Shown here: positions 44,601 through 53,336 of the stretch, piece after piece
How positions within the stretch are numbered: position 1 is the stretch's first letter
Layout: each line of letters starts with the position of its first letter
Source of the DNA: an uncultured Collinsella sp.
Lineage (GTDB): Bacteria; Actinomycetota; Coriobacteriia; Coriobacteriales; Coriobacteriaceae
Length of the DNA stretch: 64,000 bases
Direction of reading: 5' to 3'
Assembly: GCA_900541745.1 (NCBI GenBank)
Contig: UQLA01000003.1
Span: 62,001-126,000, forward strand
Made by a program: the position numbers and the translations under genes
The notes under the pieces: model-generated
Told to the model about the DNA's origin: nothing
Database searches by the model: none
What the model saw: the letters and a program-made list of their open reading frames with translations, nothing else

Positions 44601-46631
44601 TTAAGCATCAAGGAAACGCGCGTCATGTGCGTGCTTCTCGATGTACTCGCGGCGATAGCCGACCTCGGAACCCATCAGCTCGCGCACGGAGCGGTCCGCC
44701 ACCACGGCGTCCTCGATCGACACGCGCTGCAGAATGCGGGTCTTGGGGTCCATCGTCGTCGAGGCAAGCTGCTTGGGGTCCATCTCGCCCAGGCCCTTGT
44801 AGCGCTGGACGGTGTAGCCCTTGCGCTTCTTAGTGATCTTGCCGTCCTTGGCCTTGCCGTCCTCGTCGTTGTCGTCGGGGTTCAGTCCCAGGCTCTGGAT
44901 GGTGTCGCGCAGGATCTCGTCTTCGGGCTGGCGGCCGTTGGGATACACGTAGTGAATCTTGTTGCGCACCTTGATGCCAAAGATGGGCGGGCACGCGACG
45001 TACACGTAGCCGGCGTCAATCAGCGGGCGCATGTACTTGTAGAAGAACGTCAGCAGCAGGATGCGGATGTGCGCACCGTCGACGTCTGCATCGGTCATGA
45101 TGATGATCTTGTGGTAGCGAGCCTTGGTAATATCGAAGTCGCCACCGTCGCCGGCGCTCGTCGTGACGCCGCAGCCGATCGCGGTGATGAGTGACTGGAT
45201 GGTGTCACTCGAGAACGCACGATGATCGCCCACGCGCTCGACGTTCAAAATCTTGCCGCGCAGGGGCAGAATCGCCTGGATGTCTCGGCGACGGCCGTCC
45301 TTGGCCGAGCCGCCTGCCGAGTCGCCCTCTACGATGAAGAGCTCGGTGAGCTCGGCGTCGCGCACCGAACAGTCGGCGAGCTTGCCGGGCAGCGATGCCG
45401 TCTCGAGCAGGCTCTTGCGGCGGGTCGCCTCGCGCGCCTTGCGGGCGGCGTTGCGCGCCTTGCAGGCCTGTTGGGCCTTCTTGACGATCTCGCGAGCGGG
45501 CTTGGGATGCTCCTCGAGGTAATCGGCCAGACCGTCAGTCATGATCTTGAGCGTCAGCGCGCGCATATAGGAGCTGCCGAGCTTGGCCTTGGTCTGGCCC
45601 TCAAACTGCGGATCGGGCAGTTTGACCGAGATAACGGCCGATAGGCCCTCGCGCACATCATCGCCGGTCAGGTTGGCGTCTTTTTCCTTGAGCAGGTTCT
45701 GCTTGCGAGCGTAATCGTTAATCACGCGGGTGAGTGCGGTACGGAAGCCCTCGAGGTGCATGCCGCCCTCGGGGGTGTAGATGTCGTTGGCAAACGACAT
45801 GACGTTCTCGCCGTAGCCGCTATTCCACTGCAGGGACACCTCGACCTCGCCCATCTTGGTCACGGGCGCATCCGGATCCGATTTGCCCTCAATATAGATG
45901 GGCTCCTTAAAGGCCTCGGGGACATCCTTGCCCTCGTTGAGGAACTTGACGAAGTCGATGATGCCGCCGGCATAGCAGAACTCCTCCACGTGGGGAGTCG
46001 CCTCGCGCTCGTCGGTCAGCACAATCTTGAGGTTCTTGTTGAGGAATGCCGTCTCCTGCAGACGGTTGTGCAGCGTGTCGAAATCGTAGATGCAGGTCTC
46101 GAAGATCTCGTCGTCGGGCCAGAAGCTGACAGTGGTGCCCGTCGCCTCCGAAGTGCCCACGACCTCCATCTTCTTGACGGTCTTGCCGCGCGAAAACTCC
46201 ATCTCGTAGATATTGCCATCGCGGCATACCTGTACGACTACACGCTTGGACAGCGCGTTGACGACGGAGATGCCCACGCCGTGCAGGCCGCCCGAGACCT
46301 TGTAGGCCGAGTTATCGAACTTACCGCCGGCGTGCAGGATCGTCATGACGACCTCGAGCGTCGGGATCTTTTTGATAGGATGCTCGTCGACGGGGATGCC
46401 GCGCCCGTTGTCGACGACCGTGATGGAGTTGTCGGCGTGGACCGTCACCTGAATCTCGGTGCAGAAACCGGCCATGGCCTCGTCGACGGAGTTGTCAACG
46501 ATCTCCCACACCAGGTGATGAAGACCGCTGGCGCTCGTCGAGCCGATGTACATGCCCGGGCGCTTACGAACGGCCTCGAGACCTTCGAGAATCTTAATCT
46601 CGCCGCCATCGTAATCGTTTTCGTTTGCCAC
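44601..46631 (-). CDS. gyrB: DNA gyrase subunit B
   Basis: ATPase subunit of gyrase. It has 676 residues. The GHKL ATP site is present: EIVDNSVDEAMAG, VDNGRGIPV and GGLHGVGISVVNAL. The transducer and TOPRIM domains follow (ELFIVEGDSAGGSAKDGRRR, then MTDADVDGAHIR). The C-terminal RYKGLGEMDPKQL completes the family pattern. The GTG at 46631 lies after AAGGAGGAC. It is followed by gyrA after 11 bp and preceded by the DUF721 gene with a terminator between, so gyrBA has its own transcription unit. Confidence 0.97.
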   Translation of the reverse strand: MANENDYDGGEIKILEGLEAVRKRPGMYIGSTSASGLHHLVWEIVDNSVDEAMAGFCTEIQVTVHADNSITVVDNGRGIPVDEHPIKKIPTLEVVMTILHAGGKFDNSAYKVSGGLHGVGISVVNALSKRVVVQVCRDGNIYEMEFSRGKTVKKMEVVGTSEATGTTVSFWPDDEIFETCIYDFDTLHNRLQETAFLNKNLKIVLTDEREATPHVEEFCYAGGIIDFVKFLNEGKDVPEAFKEPIYIEGKSDPDAPVTKMGEVEVSLQWNSGYGENVMSFANDIYTPEGGMHLEGFRTALTRVINDYARKQNLLKEKDANLTGDDVREGLSAVISVKLPDPQFEGQTKAKLGSSYMRALTLKIMTDGLADYLEEHPKPAREIVKKAQQACKARNAARKAREATRRKSLLETASLPGKLADCSVRDAELTELFIVEGDSAGGSAKDGRRRDIQAILPLRGKILNVERVGDHRAFSSDTIQSLITAIGCGVTTSAGDGGDFDITKARYHKIIIMTDADVDGAHIRILLLTFFYKYMRPLIDAGYVYVACPPIFGIKVRNKIHYVYPNGRQPEDEILRDTIQSLGLNPDDNDEDGKAKDGKITKKRKGYTVQRYKGLGEMDPKQLASTTMDPKTRILQRVSIEDAVVADRSVRELMGSEVGYRREYIEKHAHDARFLDA

Positions 46632-46680
46632 ACGTCCTCCTTCAGTTAAGAAAATGTGTATAGCCTTACTAGTTTATCGT

Positions 46681-46710
46681 AAAAAAATACCCTCGGGAAC
46701 GAGGGTATTT
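46681..46710 (-). terminator. Intrinsic terminator after the DUF721 gene
   Basis: On the minus strand AAATACCCTCG pairs with CGAGGGTATTT, followed by a T-run. It ends the recF-DUF721 part before gyrB. Confidence 0.9.
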
Positions 46711-46736
46711 GGCTCTACAAGGCCGCCAGATGCGAT

Positions 46737-47300
46737 TTAAGGCTCTTTTTTGCTCTGCACGCCCTTGGTCCACTCGGCACTGGCTCTCATGGCGTTCTCG
46801 AGGGCCTCGCGCAGTTTTTTGTCCTCGATGGGTGCCACTTGGTGCTCGATCTCGGCGCGCTCGGCATCGCTTAGGTCGGCATGTGGAGCCGGCGGACGCT
46901 CGGCCACGGCCGGACGCAGGCGCTCTTTTGCAGCGGGTGGTGTGTGGCCGGGGGCGGTCGTCTTGAACACCAGGCCGTCGACGTGCGCGCCGGCGCGCTC
47001 CATGCGCGCGCGGATAATCTCGCGCAAAAGCGTCATCTCCTGCGTCCATGAGGGCGAATCGAGGTACACCAGCAGTTCGTTGGACTCGGGCAGGTAGCGC
47101 AGGCCGGTCACATGGCGTCCCTCGCGCGTGCCCGAGCACACTGCATTCCAGGCGTGATAGACCGCACGAGACTCCTCTGCAGCCTCCATTTGCGCGCGGC
47201 GCTCAGGTGTCGCGGCCGCCAGGATGCGCTGACGCTCGGCATCCAAAAAGCCGCCGAAGGCAACCGTTCCGTTCTCGCGCTCGTAATTAGCACGTCTCAC
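46737..47300 (-). CDS. DUF721 (DciA-like) protein
   Basis: A 187-residue protein. The DUF721 core (about 40-115) shows VYHAWNAVCSGTREGRHVTG, YLPESNELLVYLDSPSWTQE and LLREIIRARMERAG. Proteins with this fold next to recF in Actinobacteria, and DciA in other phyla, are linked to loading of the replicative helicase. The location between recF and gyrB fits that. The GTG start overlaps the recF end by 14 bp, and its ribosome-binding site is weak, so the exact start is uncertain. A proline/alanine-rich C-terminal half is probably disordered. Confidence 0.82.
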   Translation of the reverse strand: MRRANYERENGTVAFGGFLDAERQRILAAATPERRAQMEAAEESRAVYHAWNAVCSGTREGRHVTGLRYLPESNELLVYLDSPSWTQEMTLLREIIRARMERAGAHVDGLVFKTTAPGHTPPAAKERLRPAVAERPPAPHADLSDAERAEIEHQVAPIEDKKLREALENAMRASAEWTKGVQSKKEP

Positions 47301-48393
47301 CCATGCTCACCACCTTGGCTCGATCAAGCAGGTCATCGGTAAAATACCCCAGATTGGTGGTGGTTATGACCGTCTGGATATCATCACCGATCAGCTGCAG
47401 AAAAGCGCCTCGGCGCCCGGCGTCGAGCTCGCTCATGACGTCGTCCAAAAGCAGCAGCGGCGCGGTGCCTAGGATATCGCGCGCCACGGCCACCTCTGCC
47501 ACCTTCCAGGCAAGCACCAGCGTTCGCTGCTGGCCCTGGCTGGCAAATGAACGGGCCGATCGGCCCGCGACGGAAAACTCAATCTCGTCGCGATGCGGAC
47601 CCACGAGCGTCACGCCGCGGCGGATCTCCTCGTCGGCGCGCTCATCGAGCGCCGAGAGCATGTGCTCATACGCCCAGCCCCTGAGCTCGTCGCGATCCTC
47701 GGTGCGAGGCAGGTCGCCAAGCGTGGACACATAGGACACGCCGGCGGGCTCGCCAGATGCCACTCGGCCATAGGCGTCGCGCACATGGCCCGACAGCCGG
47801 TCGAGCAGGGCCAGACGATGCACGAGCAGGGCCGAACCGGCGCGGGCGATAGATTCGTTCCAGGCGCCGAGCATCTCGCGGCAGCACCAGGTCTCCTTGA
47901 GCAGGGCATTGCGCTGGGTCACGCAGCGCCCGTAGGCACTAGCCAGATCGGCATAGCGCGCACTCAGCTGAACGCCAAAGTCATCAAGTGCGGTGCGGCG
48001 CACGCTGGCACCCCGCTTGACCATATCCAGGTGGTCCGGACAAAACAGCACGCTCGGCAGCACCCCGCGCACGCCGGACGCAGCGCAGCGCTTGCCGTTG
48101 CGGCTAAACGAGCGCTTGCCGTCTTCCACGCTCAGCCCCATGTCCAGCACGCGCCCATCACCTTCGAGCCTCAGCTCGACCTTGCATGAGCCCACGCCGT
48201 CGTGCACGAGCTCGGCTGCGGTCGGATGCCTAAACGAGGCGCCGCTCGTCAGTAGCTGCAGCGCCTCTATGAGGTTGGTCTTTCCCGCCGCGTTGGGGCC
48301 TGCGAGCACTGTCACACCGTCACTCAGAGCAAGGCGGTAACTGTCGAAGCTGCGATAGCGCGCAACGGAAAGATCGCGTGCGAACATGGTCAT
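47287..48393 (-). CDS. recF: DNA replication/repair protein RecF
   Basis: SMC-like ATPase that helps RecA load at single-strand gaps, with RecO and RecR. It has 368 residues. Walker A is GPNAAGKTNLIEALQLL. The signature region is SFASQGQQRTLVLAWKVAE and Walker B is PLLLLDDVMSELDAGRR. The position after dnaN is the standard dnaA-dnaN-recF order. ATG 48393 or 48387 are both possible, and neither has a strong ribosome-binding site, which suggests coupling to dnaN 8 bp upstream. Length is normal. Confidence 0.95.
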   Translation of the reverse strand: MTMFARDLSVARYRSFDSYRLALSDGVTVLAGPNAAGKTNLIEALQLLTSGASFRHPTAAELVHDGVGSCKVELRLEGDGRVLDMGLSVEDGKRSFSRNGKRCAASGVRGVLPSVLFCPDHLDMVKRGASVRRTALDDFGVQLSARYADLASAYGRCVTQRNALLKETWCCREMLGAWNESIARAGSALLVHRLALLDRLSGHVRDAYGRVASGEPAGVSYVSTLGDLPRTEDRDELRGWAYEHMLSALDERADEEIRRGVTLVGPHRDEIEFSVAGRSARSFASQGQQRTLVLAWKVAEVAVARDILGTAPLLLLDDVMSELDAGRRGAFLQLIGDDIQTVITTTNLGYFTDDLLDRAKVVSMGETC

Positions 48394-48401
48394 GGGCAGT
48401 G

Positions 48402-49505
48402 CTAGATGCGTACCGGCATGACCAGGTACAGATAGTTGATCTTGTCGTAGGACTTGAAGATGCCAGCCTGCGAATAGCTCTTGAGCTCCAGCGTGATCTC
48501 CTTCTCCTTGGACAGGGCATTGAGGCAGCCAAAGATGTAGTGGTAGTTGAAGGCGATGGTGCCCGACTCGCCCTCAGCCTCGACATCGATCGTCTCCTGT
48601 GCCAGATCCTGGTCGTTGGAAATGGAGGACAGGCCCATCTGACCGTTCTCGACGTCAATCTCAAACTTGACAGCGGGGTTGGCGCTCGCGATAACGGCCA
48701 CACGTTTAAGGGCAGCGTTAAAGGCGGCTACGTCGATCTTGACGCTCGTCACGCACGAATCGGGGATGAGCTGCTTGTAATTGGGATATACGCCCTCGAT
48801 GCGGCGCGACACGTAGGTGGTGTTGCCGGCCTCAAAGACAACCTGGGTGTCGGTTGCGCCGATCATGATGGTAGCCTGGCTCGCCATGATGCTCAGCGCG
48901 TCGTTGAAGGCGTCGGCAGGCACGTTGAGTTCAAAGGAACCTTCGAGGGTTGAGGTCTCGACCTGCGTATCGCACACGGCCAGTCGGAAGGAGTCGGTCG
49001 CGACCAGGCGCACGGTGTTGTTCTCGACCTTCATGTGCACGCCACCCAGGATGGGGCGGGCCTTGTCAGTCGAGGTGACGCGCCATACGCGGCTTACCAT
49101 TTCGGACAGAATATCGGTCGGCAGCTCGACGGCACTCTCGATGGCGTATGCCGGGAACTCGGGAAAGTCGTTGGCATCGAGCGTGTTGAGGCGGAAAGAG
49201 CTCTTCTCGCAGCCAATCAAAACCTGACGCTCGGACAGTTCAAAGGTGACCGGGGCATCGGGAAGGGTCTTGGTGATGTTGGAGAGCATCTTGCAGGGAA
49301 TCACCATCTCGCCCTCCTCTTCGACATGAGCCGCAATGCGGTGACGAATCGAGATGGTGTAGTTGGAGGTCTGGAATTCCAAGATGCCGTCTTGTGCCTT
49401 AACGAGCACGCCCGACAGAATGGGAAGGGTGGATGCCGAAGCGACGCCTTTCATAACGACGCCGATGGCTTGCGTAAGCGAGCTCTGGCTGACGGTGAAC
49501 TTCAT
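48402..49505 (-). CDS. dnaN: DNA polymerase III beta sliding clamp
   Basis: Ring-shaped processivity clamp of the replicase. It has 367 residues built from three similar domains. The start is MKFTVSQSSLTQAIGVVMKG, with typical TLPILSGVLVKA and LPTDILSEMVSRV. The C-terminal ending YLVMPVRI carries the conserved MPVR. The ATG follows AAAGG. It lies 238 bp downstream of dnaA, a gap that contains DnaA-box-like sites, so dnaN may also have its own promoter. Confidence 0.97.
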   Translation of the reverse strand: MKFTVSQSSLTQAIGVVMKGVASASTLPILSGVLVKAQDGILEFQTSNYTISIRHRIAAHVEEEGEMVIPCKMLSNITKTLPDAPVTFELSERQVLIGCEKSSFRLNTLDANDFPEFPAYAIESAVELPTDILSEMVSRVWRVTSTDKARPILGGVHMKVENNTVRLVATDSFRLAVCDTQVETSTLEGSFELNVPADAFNDALSIMASQATIMIGATDTQVVFEAGNTTYVSRRIEGVYPNYKQLIPDSCVTSVKIDVAAFNAALKRVAVIASANPAVKFEIDVENGQMGLSSISNDQDLAQETIDVEAEGESGTIAFNYHYIFGCLNALSKEKEITLELKSYSQAGIFKSYDKINYLYLVMPVRI

Positions 49506-49743
49506 CTTTTAATACCTTTCTATAGATATAAATATCTTAATAATAGTAATAGTACTGACGAAACTGTTGATTACTCCTAAAAGTGCAGGTCAGCCCTAAA
49601 AAGAGAATCGACAGGAACCTGTGTGCAACCGGGTATGTTTTCCACGTTCAAAACCTGCGCAAAACTTTTCATCACCGCGACTCGAGTTTTTGACACCTTA
49701 TAACCGCCGTTTCGACAAGTTTTCAACAGCTGTGTCCATTTAC
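49506..49743. other. dnaA-dnaN intergenic region with DnaA-box-like sites
   Basis: This 238-bp, AT-richer gap contains TTTTCAACA (49720-49728) and TTTTCCACG (49638-49646). The 17-mer TTTCGACAAGTTTTCAA is also found upstream of the GHKL gene at about 52900. It may be a minor DnaA-binding region that regulates dnaN or origin firing. Confidence 0.5.
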
Positions 49744-51468
49744 CTACGAGCGCAGTGTAATTTTATCGCGCAGCGATTTGAGGTCTTCGGTAACAGTCCG
49801 GTCTTCCTGAATCATTTTCTGAACCTTTTTATAGCTCGTGCTGACGGTCGAGTGGTTGCGGTTGCCAAACTCGGCGCCCACGGCCGTCGTCGTCATCTCG
49901 CACATCTCGATCGCCAGGTAGATAGCGATATGGCGCGCCTTGGCGATATTGGCGTTGCGGCGAGGCCCGATGAGTTCCTCGTGCGTCACACCGTATTGCT
50001 CCTCGATGACGGACTGGACCGTCTGCACATTGATCTTCTTGGCCGATGTGTCGAAGTACTGGTTGGCGATGGCGTCGATGTCGTCAAAGGTGAGCTCCCC
50101 GCCCTCGCGCTCGCGATCGCCCGCTTCGCCGGCACAACGCTCGCAAAAGCTCTCGAGCTCGCGAATGTTGGTGCCCGAGACCTCGGCCATGTGTTTAAAG
50201 TGCGCGTCGGTCAGATGTCCGCCGTCGCCCCCGTAGGCCGCCAGCAGCGAGTCGTTGCCCGCCTCGGGCGCGGCAGCGATCGTGTTCTCGTAATAACGCT
50301 GCAAAATCTTGTACTTCATCTCGTAACTGGGCTCCGCCACCAGACACAGCAGGCCGGCATTAAAGCGGCTGGTCAGGCGCTCGTCCATATTAAGGTCCTT
50401 GGGAGCGCGGTCGGCGGCGATCACGACCTTCTTGTTGTTGCGGATAAATTCGTCCATCAACTGGAAGAAGTAATCCACGCTCGCGCGTTTGCCGATGATG
50501 TTCTGGATGTCATCGATGATAAGCACGTCGACGCCGTGGTACGCCTGCATAATGGGGGCGTTGCTCTTCTTTTGGCGGTCGAATTCCGTCATCAAGTCGT
50601 CCAGATATGCCTGCGAGTTGGCGTACTTCACCTTGATCTCGGGCGATTTCTCTGCCAGCTCGTTTTTGATGGCGAGCAGCAGGTGCGTCTTGCCCAGGCC
50701 CGATTTGCCGTAGATGAACAGCGACGTGCAGGTACCGGGCGTGTCTGCAAGCATGGCGAATTTGAGCGCCGATCGGTAGGCAAGACTGTTCTCCGGTCCG
50801 AAGACGAAGTTTTCAAACGTGAATTTCGAATTCGCTGCGAGGGGTGCCCCGTCTGCGTTTTTCTCGACTGCTGCCGGGGCCGCCGCCGAAGGTGCTGCCG
50901 GCGCTGCGGACGAACTCGCACTTTTCGCCGGTGGCCTGCCATTCATTTGGGTCATCATGCGGCGGAAATCGTCGGCGGACAACGTGTTTTTGATTGCAAT
51001 GCCCGATTCCTCGCCGGGTGTCGCCTCGTGTGCGACGGGCATATGCGTGGCGGTCGGGATGGGCGAGGGGGCTGGCTCTACCGCCGGTGCGACCGAAGCG
51101 GTCGGCTGCGGTGCCATGGTTTCACGGGAAACATCGTCGCGTCGAGGCTCGGGCGCCGGCGTTGCCGCTGCGGTGGCGGTCGCTGCCGGGTGAGTGACCG
51201 GGGCCGTATTTGCCGAGGCGCCTTGCGGTGCCACGATATTGAGTGCGATCGGCGCAAAGGCGATATCTTCCAGATAGGCCTCGATGGTCGGCTGATGCTT
51301 TTTGAGCTGAGCGATGGCAAAGCGTGAAGGGGCCTCAATCGTCAGAGTGTCCTCGGTTAAACTCACGGCGCGCGATTGTCCCAGCATATTGATGAGGCGT
51401 GCATCTTGGCCGTCGCGCTGACAAAAGGCGATGGCATCCCCCAGGATGATGCTTGCTTCCTCGTCCAC
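49744..51468 (-). CDS. dnaA: Chromosomal replication initiator protein DnaA
   Basis: ATP-dependent initiator that opens oriC. It has 574 residues. Domain I is at 1-85. Domain II (about 86-225) is a long Ala/Pro/Ser-rich linker, longer than in many species. The AAA+ domain has Walker A GKSGLGKTHLLLA and Walker B VDVLIIDDIQNI. Domain IV shows ARHIAIYLAIEMCEMTTTAV and the DNA-contacting GNRNHSTVSTSYKKV. The start is a GTG after GGGAGAGACA, only 15 bp past the GHKL-ATPase stop, so the two share a transcript. Codons for DVSRETM in the linker create a parS-like site. Confidence 0.97.
   Translation of the reverse strand: MDEEASIILGDAIAFCQRDGQDARLINMLGQSRAVSLTEDTLTIEAPSRFAIAQLKKHQPTIEAYLEDIAFAPIALNIVAPQGASANTAPVTHPAATATAAATPAPEPRRDDVSRETMAPQPTASVAPAVEPAPSPIPTATHMPVAHEATPGEESGIAIKNTLSADDFRRMMTQMNGRPPAKSASSSAAPAAPSAAAPAAVEKNADGAPLAANSKFTFENFVFGPENSLAYRSALKFAMLADTPGTCTSLFIYGKSGLGKTHLLLAIKNELAEKSPEIKVKYANSQAYLDDLMTEFDRQKKSNAPIMQAYHGVDVLIIDDIQNIIGKRASVDYFFQLMDEFIRNNKKVVIAADRAPKDLNMDERLTSRFNAGLLCLVAEPSYEMKYKILQRYYENTIAAAPEAGNDSLLAAYGGDGGHLTDAHFKHMAEVSGTNIRELESFCERCAGEAGDREREGGELTFDDIDAIANQYFDTSAKKINVQTVQSVIEEQYGVTHEELIGPRRNANIAKARHIAIYLAIEMCEMTTTAVGAEFGNRNHSTVSTSYKKVQKMIQEDRTVTEDLKSLRDKITLRS
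51118..51133 (-). promoter_or_regulatory. parS-like site inside dnaA
   Basis: Minus strand reads TGTTTCCCGTGAAACC, 14 of 16 matches to the parS sequence TGTTTCACGTGAAACA seen three times at 56.1-56.2 kb. It encodes VSRET in the disordered DnaA linker. ParB binding is plausible but untested. Confidence 0.45.
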
Positions 51469-51483
51469 TGTCTCTCCCGTTCC

Positions 51484-52836
51484 TTAACTTTGGGCTCGCA
51501 CGCGAGCGTTGCCTATCTCGGTCAGATGATATTTCTGGCCATGTTTGATTATCAAGCCGGCTTGCGCCAAGTCGTTGAGCGTTCGCGACCACGTGGGCGC
51601 TGAGTTTCCAAACGCTCGTGCCAGGTCGGTTGCGCCACACTCCTGGTTTTGAGCCAGATAGCCCAGTGCCGCTTCGCCGCGCTCGCTCACAAATACGTTT
51701 TGCTGCGGCTGTGCATATTGATTCGCCGCATTAGGATACATCATTTGAGCTGCTGGTTGTTGAGAACTCTGCATGGGCGGCGGCTGCTGTTGAAAACTTT
51801 GCGGCCACTGTTGGTAAGGTTGCGGGGGCATCTGCTGGGCCCATGGGTTGTACTGCGCCTGGGGCATCTGTTGGTACGGCTGCTGGTATCCCAGCGGGTA
51901 TTGCTGGGGGTATGCCTGCGCATATCCCGTTTGCGGCGCGTATTGAGCCGGATACCCTTGCGGGTTCGGTTGATAGGATATCTGCTGTGCAGACGATGTA
52001 CCCGCCATCTGCTGCAAGGTTCCCACATCCTGGCCCATAGCTGGCTCTGCATCGGGTATGTTCTGGGGAATCGCGCCCAAGGGTGCCTGGGGCTCTTGCA
52101 TGGGGGCCATGCCAGGCTGCTGCATGGGGGCCATTTGCTGTTGCACCTGTTGCATCGCAGCGGGTTGCTGCGTGAAGGCGCCCGGCATGGGATATGCCTG
52201 CCGCTCTGTTTCGGGTCGCACGGCTGCCCCGCGCCCGCCAGCACGCTCGATTTCCTGCACGCGCTTGGGGTTCAGACTTACCGTCACGACGGTGCCGTTG
52301 CCCATGTTGTCCTCGATGGAGACGGCGCCGCCGGCGTTTTCCAAGTACTCCTGCACCATGGGAAACCCGGCGCCGGTGCCGCGGATATACCGTTTCATCT
52401 TGCTGTTTGCGCTGGTTACGCCAAAGTCGAAGGCACGCTCTTTGTCGTCGATGCCCGGACCCTGATCGGCGAAGCGGATGGTGTCGCCACCGTCGAGAAT
52501 CGAGATAATGGGCTCTGCGAAATGCGCGTGGATAAAGTTTTCGACAATCTCGCGGATAACCATCAGCGAGATGCGTCCTCCCTGTTCTTTCATGCACTGG
52601 TAGACGGTGTTAGTTGTCTCTTCCAAGTAGGTACGGACGTCTTGCGGTTCGATGACGATGACACGTGGTGTCGACAGCATGTCGTCGTAGACCGCGATGC
52701 GCGCTGCATACATGGCCTTCGGTGCTTGTGCGGTGACCTGCTCGCTCTCGTTGCGTTCTTCGCGCACGCCGGTGATGTGCTCGTTGTCGGGTGCCGGATC
52801 ACCGGAATCGACCATGGTGTAGAAGTCGTCAGACAT
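51484..52836 (-). CDS. GHKL-ATPase / winged-helix protein with Gln/Pro/Met/Tyr-rich middle, upstream of dnaA
   Basis: A 450-residue protein of unknown function. Residues 60-195 form a histidine-kinase-like ATPase fold: N-box EIVENFIHAHF, G1 DQGPGID, G2 RGTGAGFPMVQEYL, and GTVVTVSLNP. It resembles anti-sigma-factor kinases but has no phosphoacceptor domain. Residues 215-380 are very rich in Gln, Pro, Met, Tyr and Ala, prion-like and presumably disordered. Residues 382-450 form a winged-helix-like domain (ALGYLAQNQECGATDLARAF, LAQAGLIIKHGQKYHLTE). It lies between oriC and dnaA in the same orientation, 15 bp before dnaA. An origin- or dnaA-linked regulatory role is inferred from position. Confidence 0.8.
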   Translation of the reverse strand: MSDDFYTMVDSGDPAPDNEHITGVREERNESEQVTAQAPKAMYAARIAVYDDMLSTPRVIVIEPQDVRTYLEETTNTVYQCMKEQGGRISLMVIREIVENFIHAHFAEPIISILDGGDTIRFADQGPGIDDKERAFDFGVTSANSKMKRYIRGTGAGFPMVQEYLENAGGAVSIEDNMGNGTVVTVSLNPKRVQEIERAGGRGAAVRPETERQAYPMPGAFTQQPAAMQQVQQQMAPMQQPGMAPMQEPQAPLGAIPQNIPDAEPAMGQDVGTLQQMAGTSSAQQISYQPNPQGYPAQYAPQTGYAQAYPQQYPLGYQQPYQQMPQAQYNPWAQQMPPQPYQQWPQSFQQQPPPMQSSQQPAAQMMYPNAANQYAQPQQNVFVSERGEAALGYLAQNQECGATDLARAFGNSAPTWSRTLNDLAQAGLIIKHGQKYHLTEIGNARVRAQS

Positions 52837-53079
52837 GCCGCTCGCAATCTTTCAAAAGGTTTTGAACAAATAGTAGCTCACCACGCAATGTTTCTCATCT
52901 TTCGACAAGTTTTCAAAACCTGTTGAAAACTTTGGAAAACGGACGAAAAGTTCTCAACATTTCCAACATGACCTGTTGAAAACTCGATGAAATTTCGTGA
53001 AAAGTTGCCTGCTGCCTCAAATGCCGGTTCTGCTTATGGGGGAACCGTGTACTCTTTGCAACCTTTCACCTTTGATTTC
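52837..53079. other. oriC candidate with DnaA-box-like cluster
   Basis: Within 52910-52982 there are TTTTCAAAA (52910-52918), TGTTGAAAA (52921-52929 and 52974-52982, reverse of TTTTCAACA), TTCTCAACA (52951-52959) and TTTCCAACA (52960-52968). The stretch is AT-rich and lies between the divergent dnaA and rpmH transcription units. The boxes depart from the E. coli consensus TTATCCACA but agree with each other. This is the most likely origin. Confidence 0.75.
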
Positions 53080-53109
53080 TTGACATTTGAACATTGATTT
53101 CCCTACAAT
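53080..53109 (+). promoter_or_regulatory. Promoter of rpmH
   Basis: -35 TTGACA (53080-53085), 18-bp spacer, -10 TACAAT (53104-53109), about 70 bp before the rpmH ATG. Confidence 0.75.
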
Positions 53110-53181
53110 CTTCAAGCTCACGTGTCTATATCTGCGTCCGCGCCCCCGCGGACACTCGAAATGCAGCAGGAGGAACTTAAG

Positions 53182-53316
53182 ATGAAGCGTACGTATCAGC
53201 CTAATAAGCGTAAGCGTGCCAAGACCCATGGCTTCCGTGCCCGTATGGCCACTAAGGGTGGTCGTGCCGTGCTCGCCCGTCGTCGCGCCAAGGGCCGCAA
53301 GCGTCTCACTGTCTAG
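53182..53316 (+). CDS. rpmH: 50S ribosomal protein L34
   Basis: A 44-residue, very basic ribosomal protein; MKRTYQPNKRKRAKTHGFR and the ending RRAKGRKRLTV are diagnostic. The ATG at 53182 follows GGAGG; the open frame continues upstream but only as leader. It heads the conserved rpmH-rnpA-yidD-yidC-jag order next to oriC and is transcribed away from the origin. Confidence 0.97.
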   Translation: MKRTYQPNKRKRAKTHGFRARMATKGGRAVLARRRAKGRKRLTV

Positions 53317-53336
53317 CAGCGATACACACATCTCGC

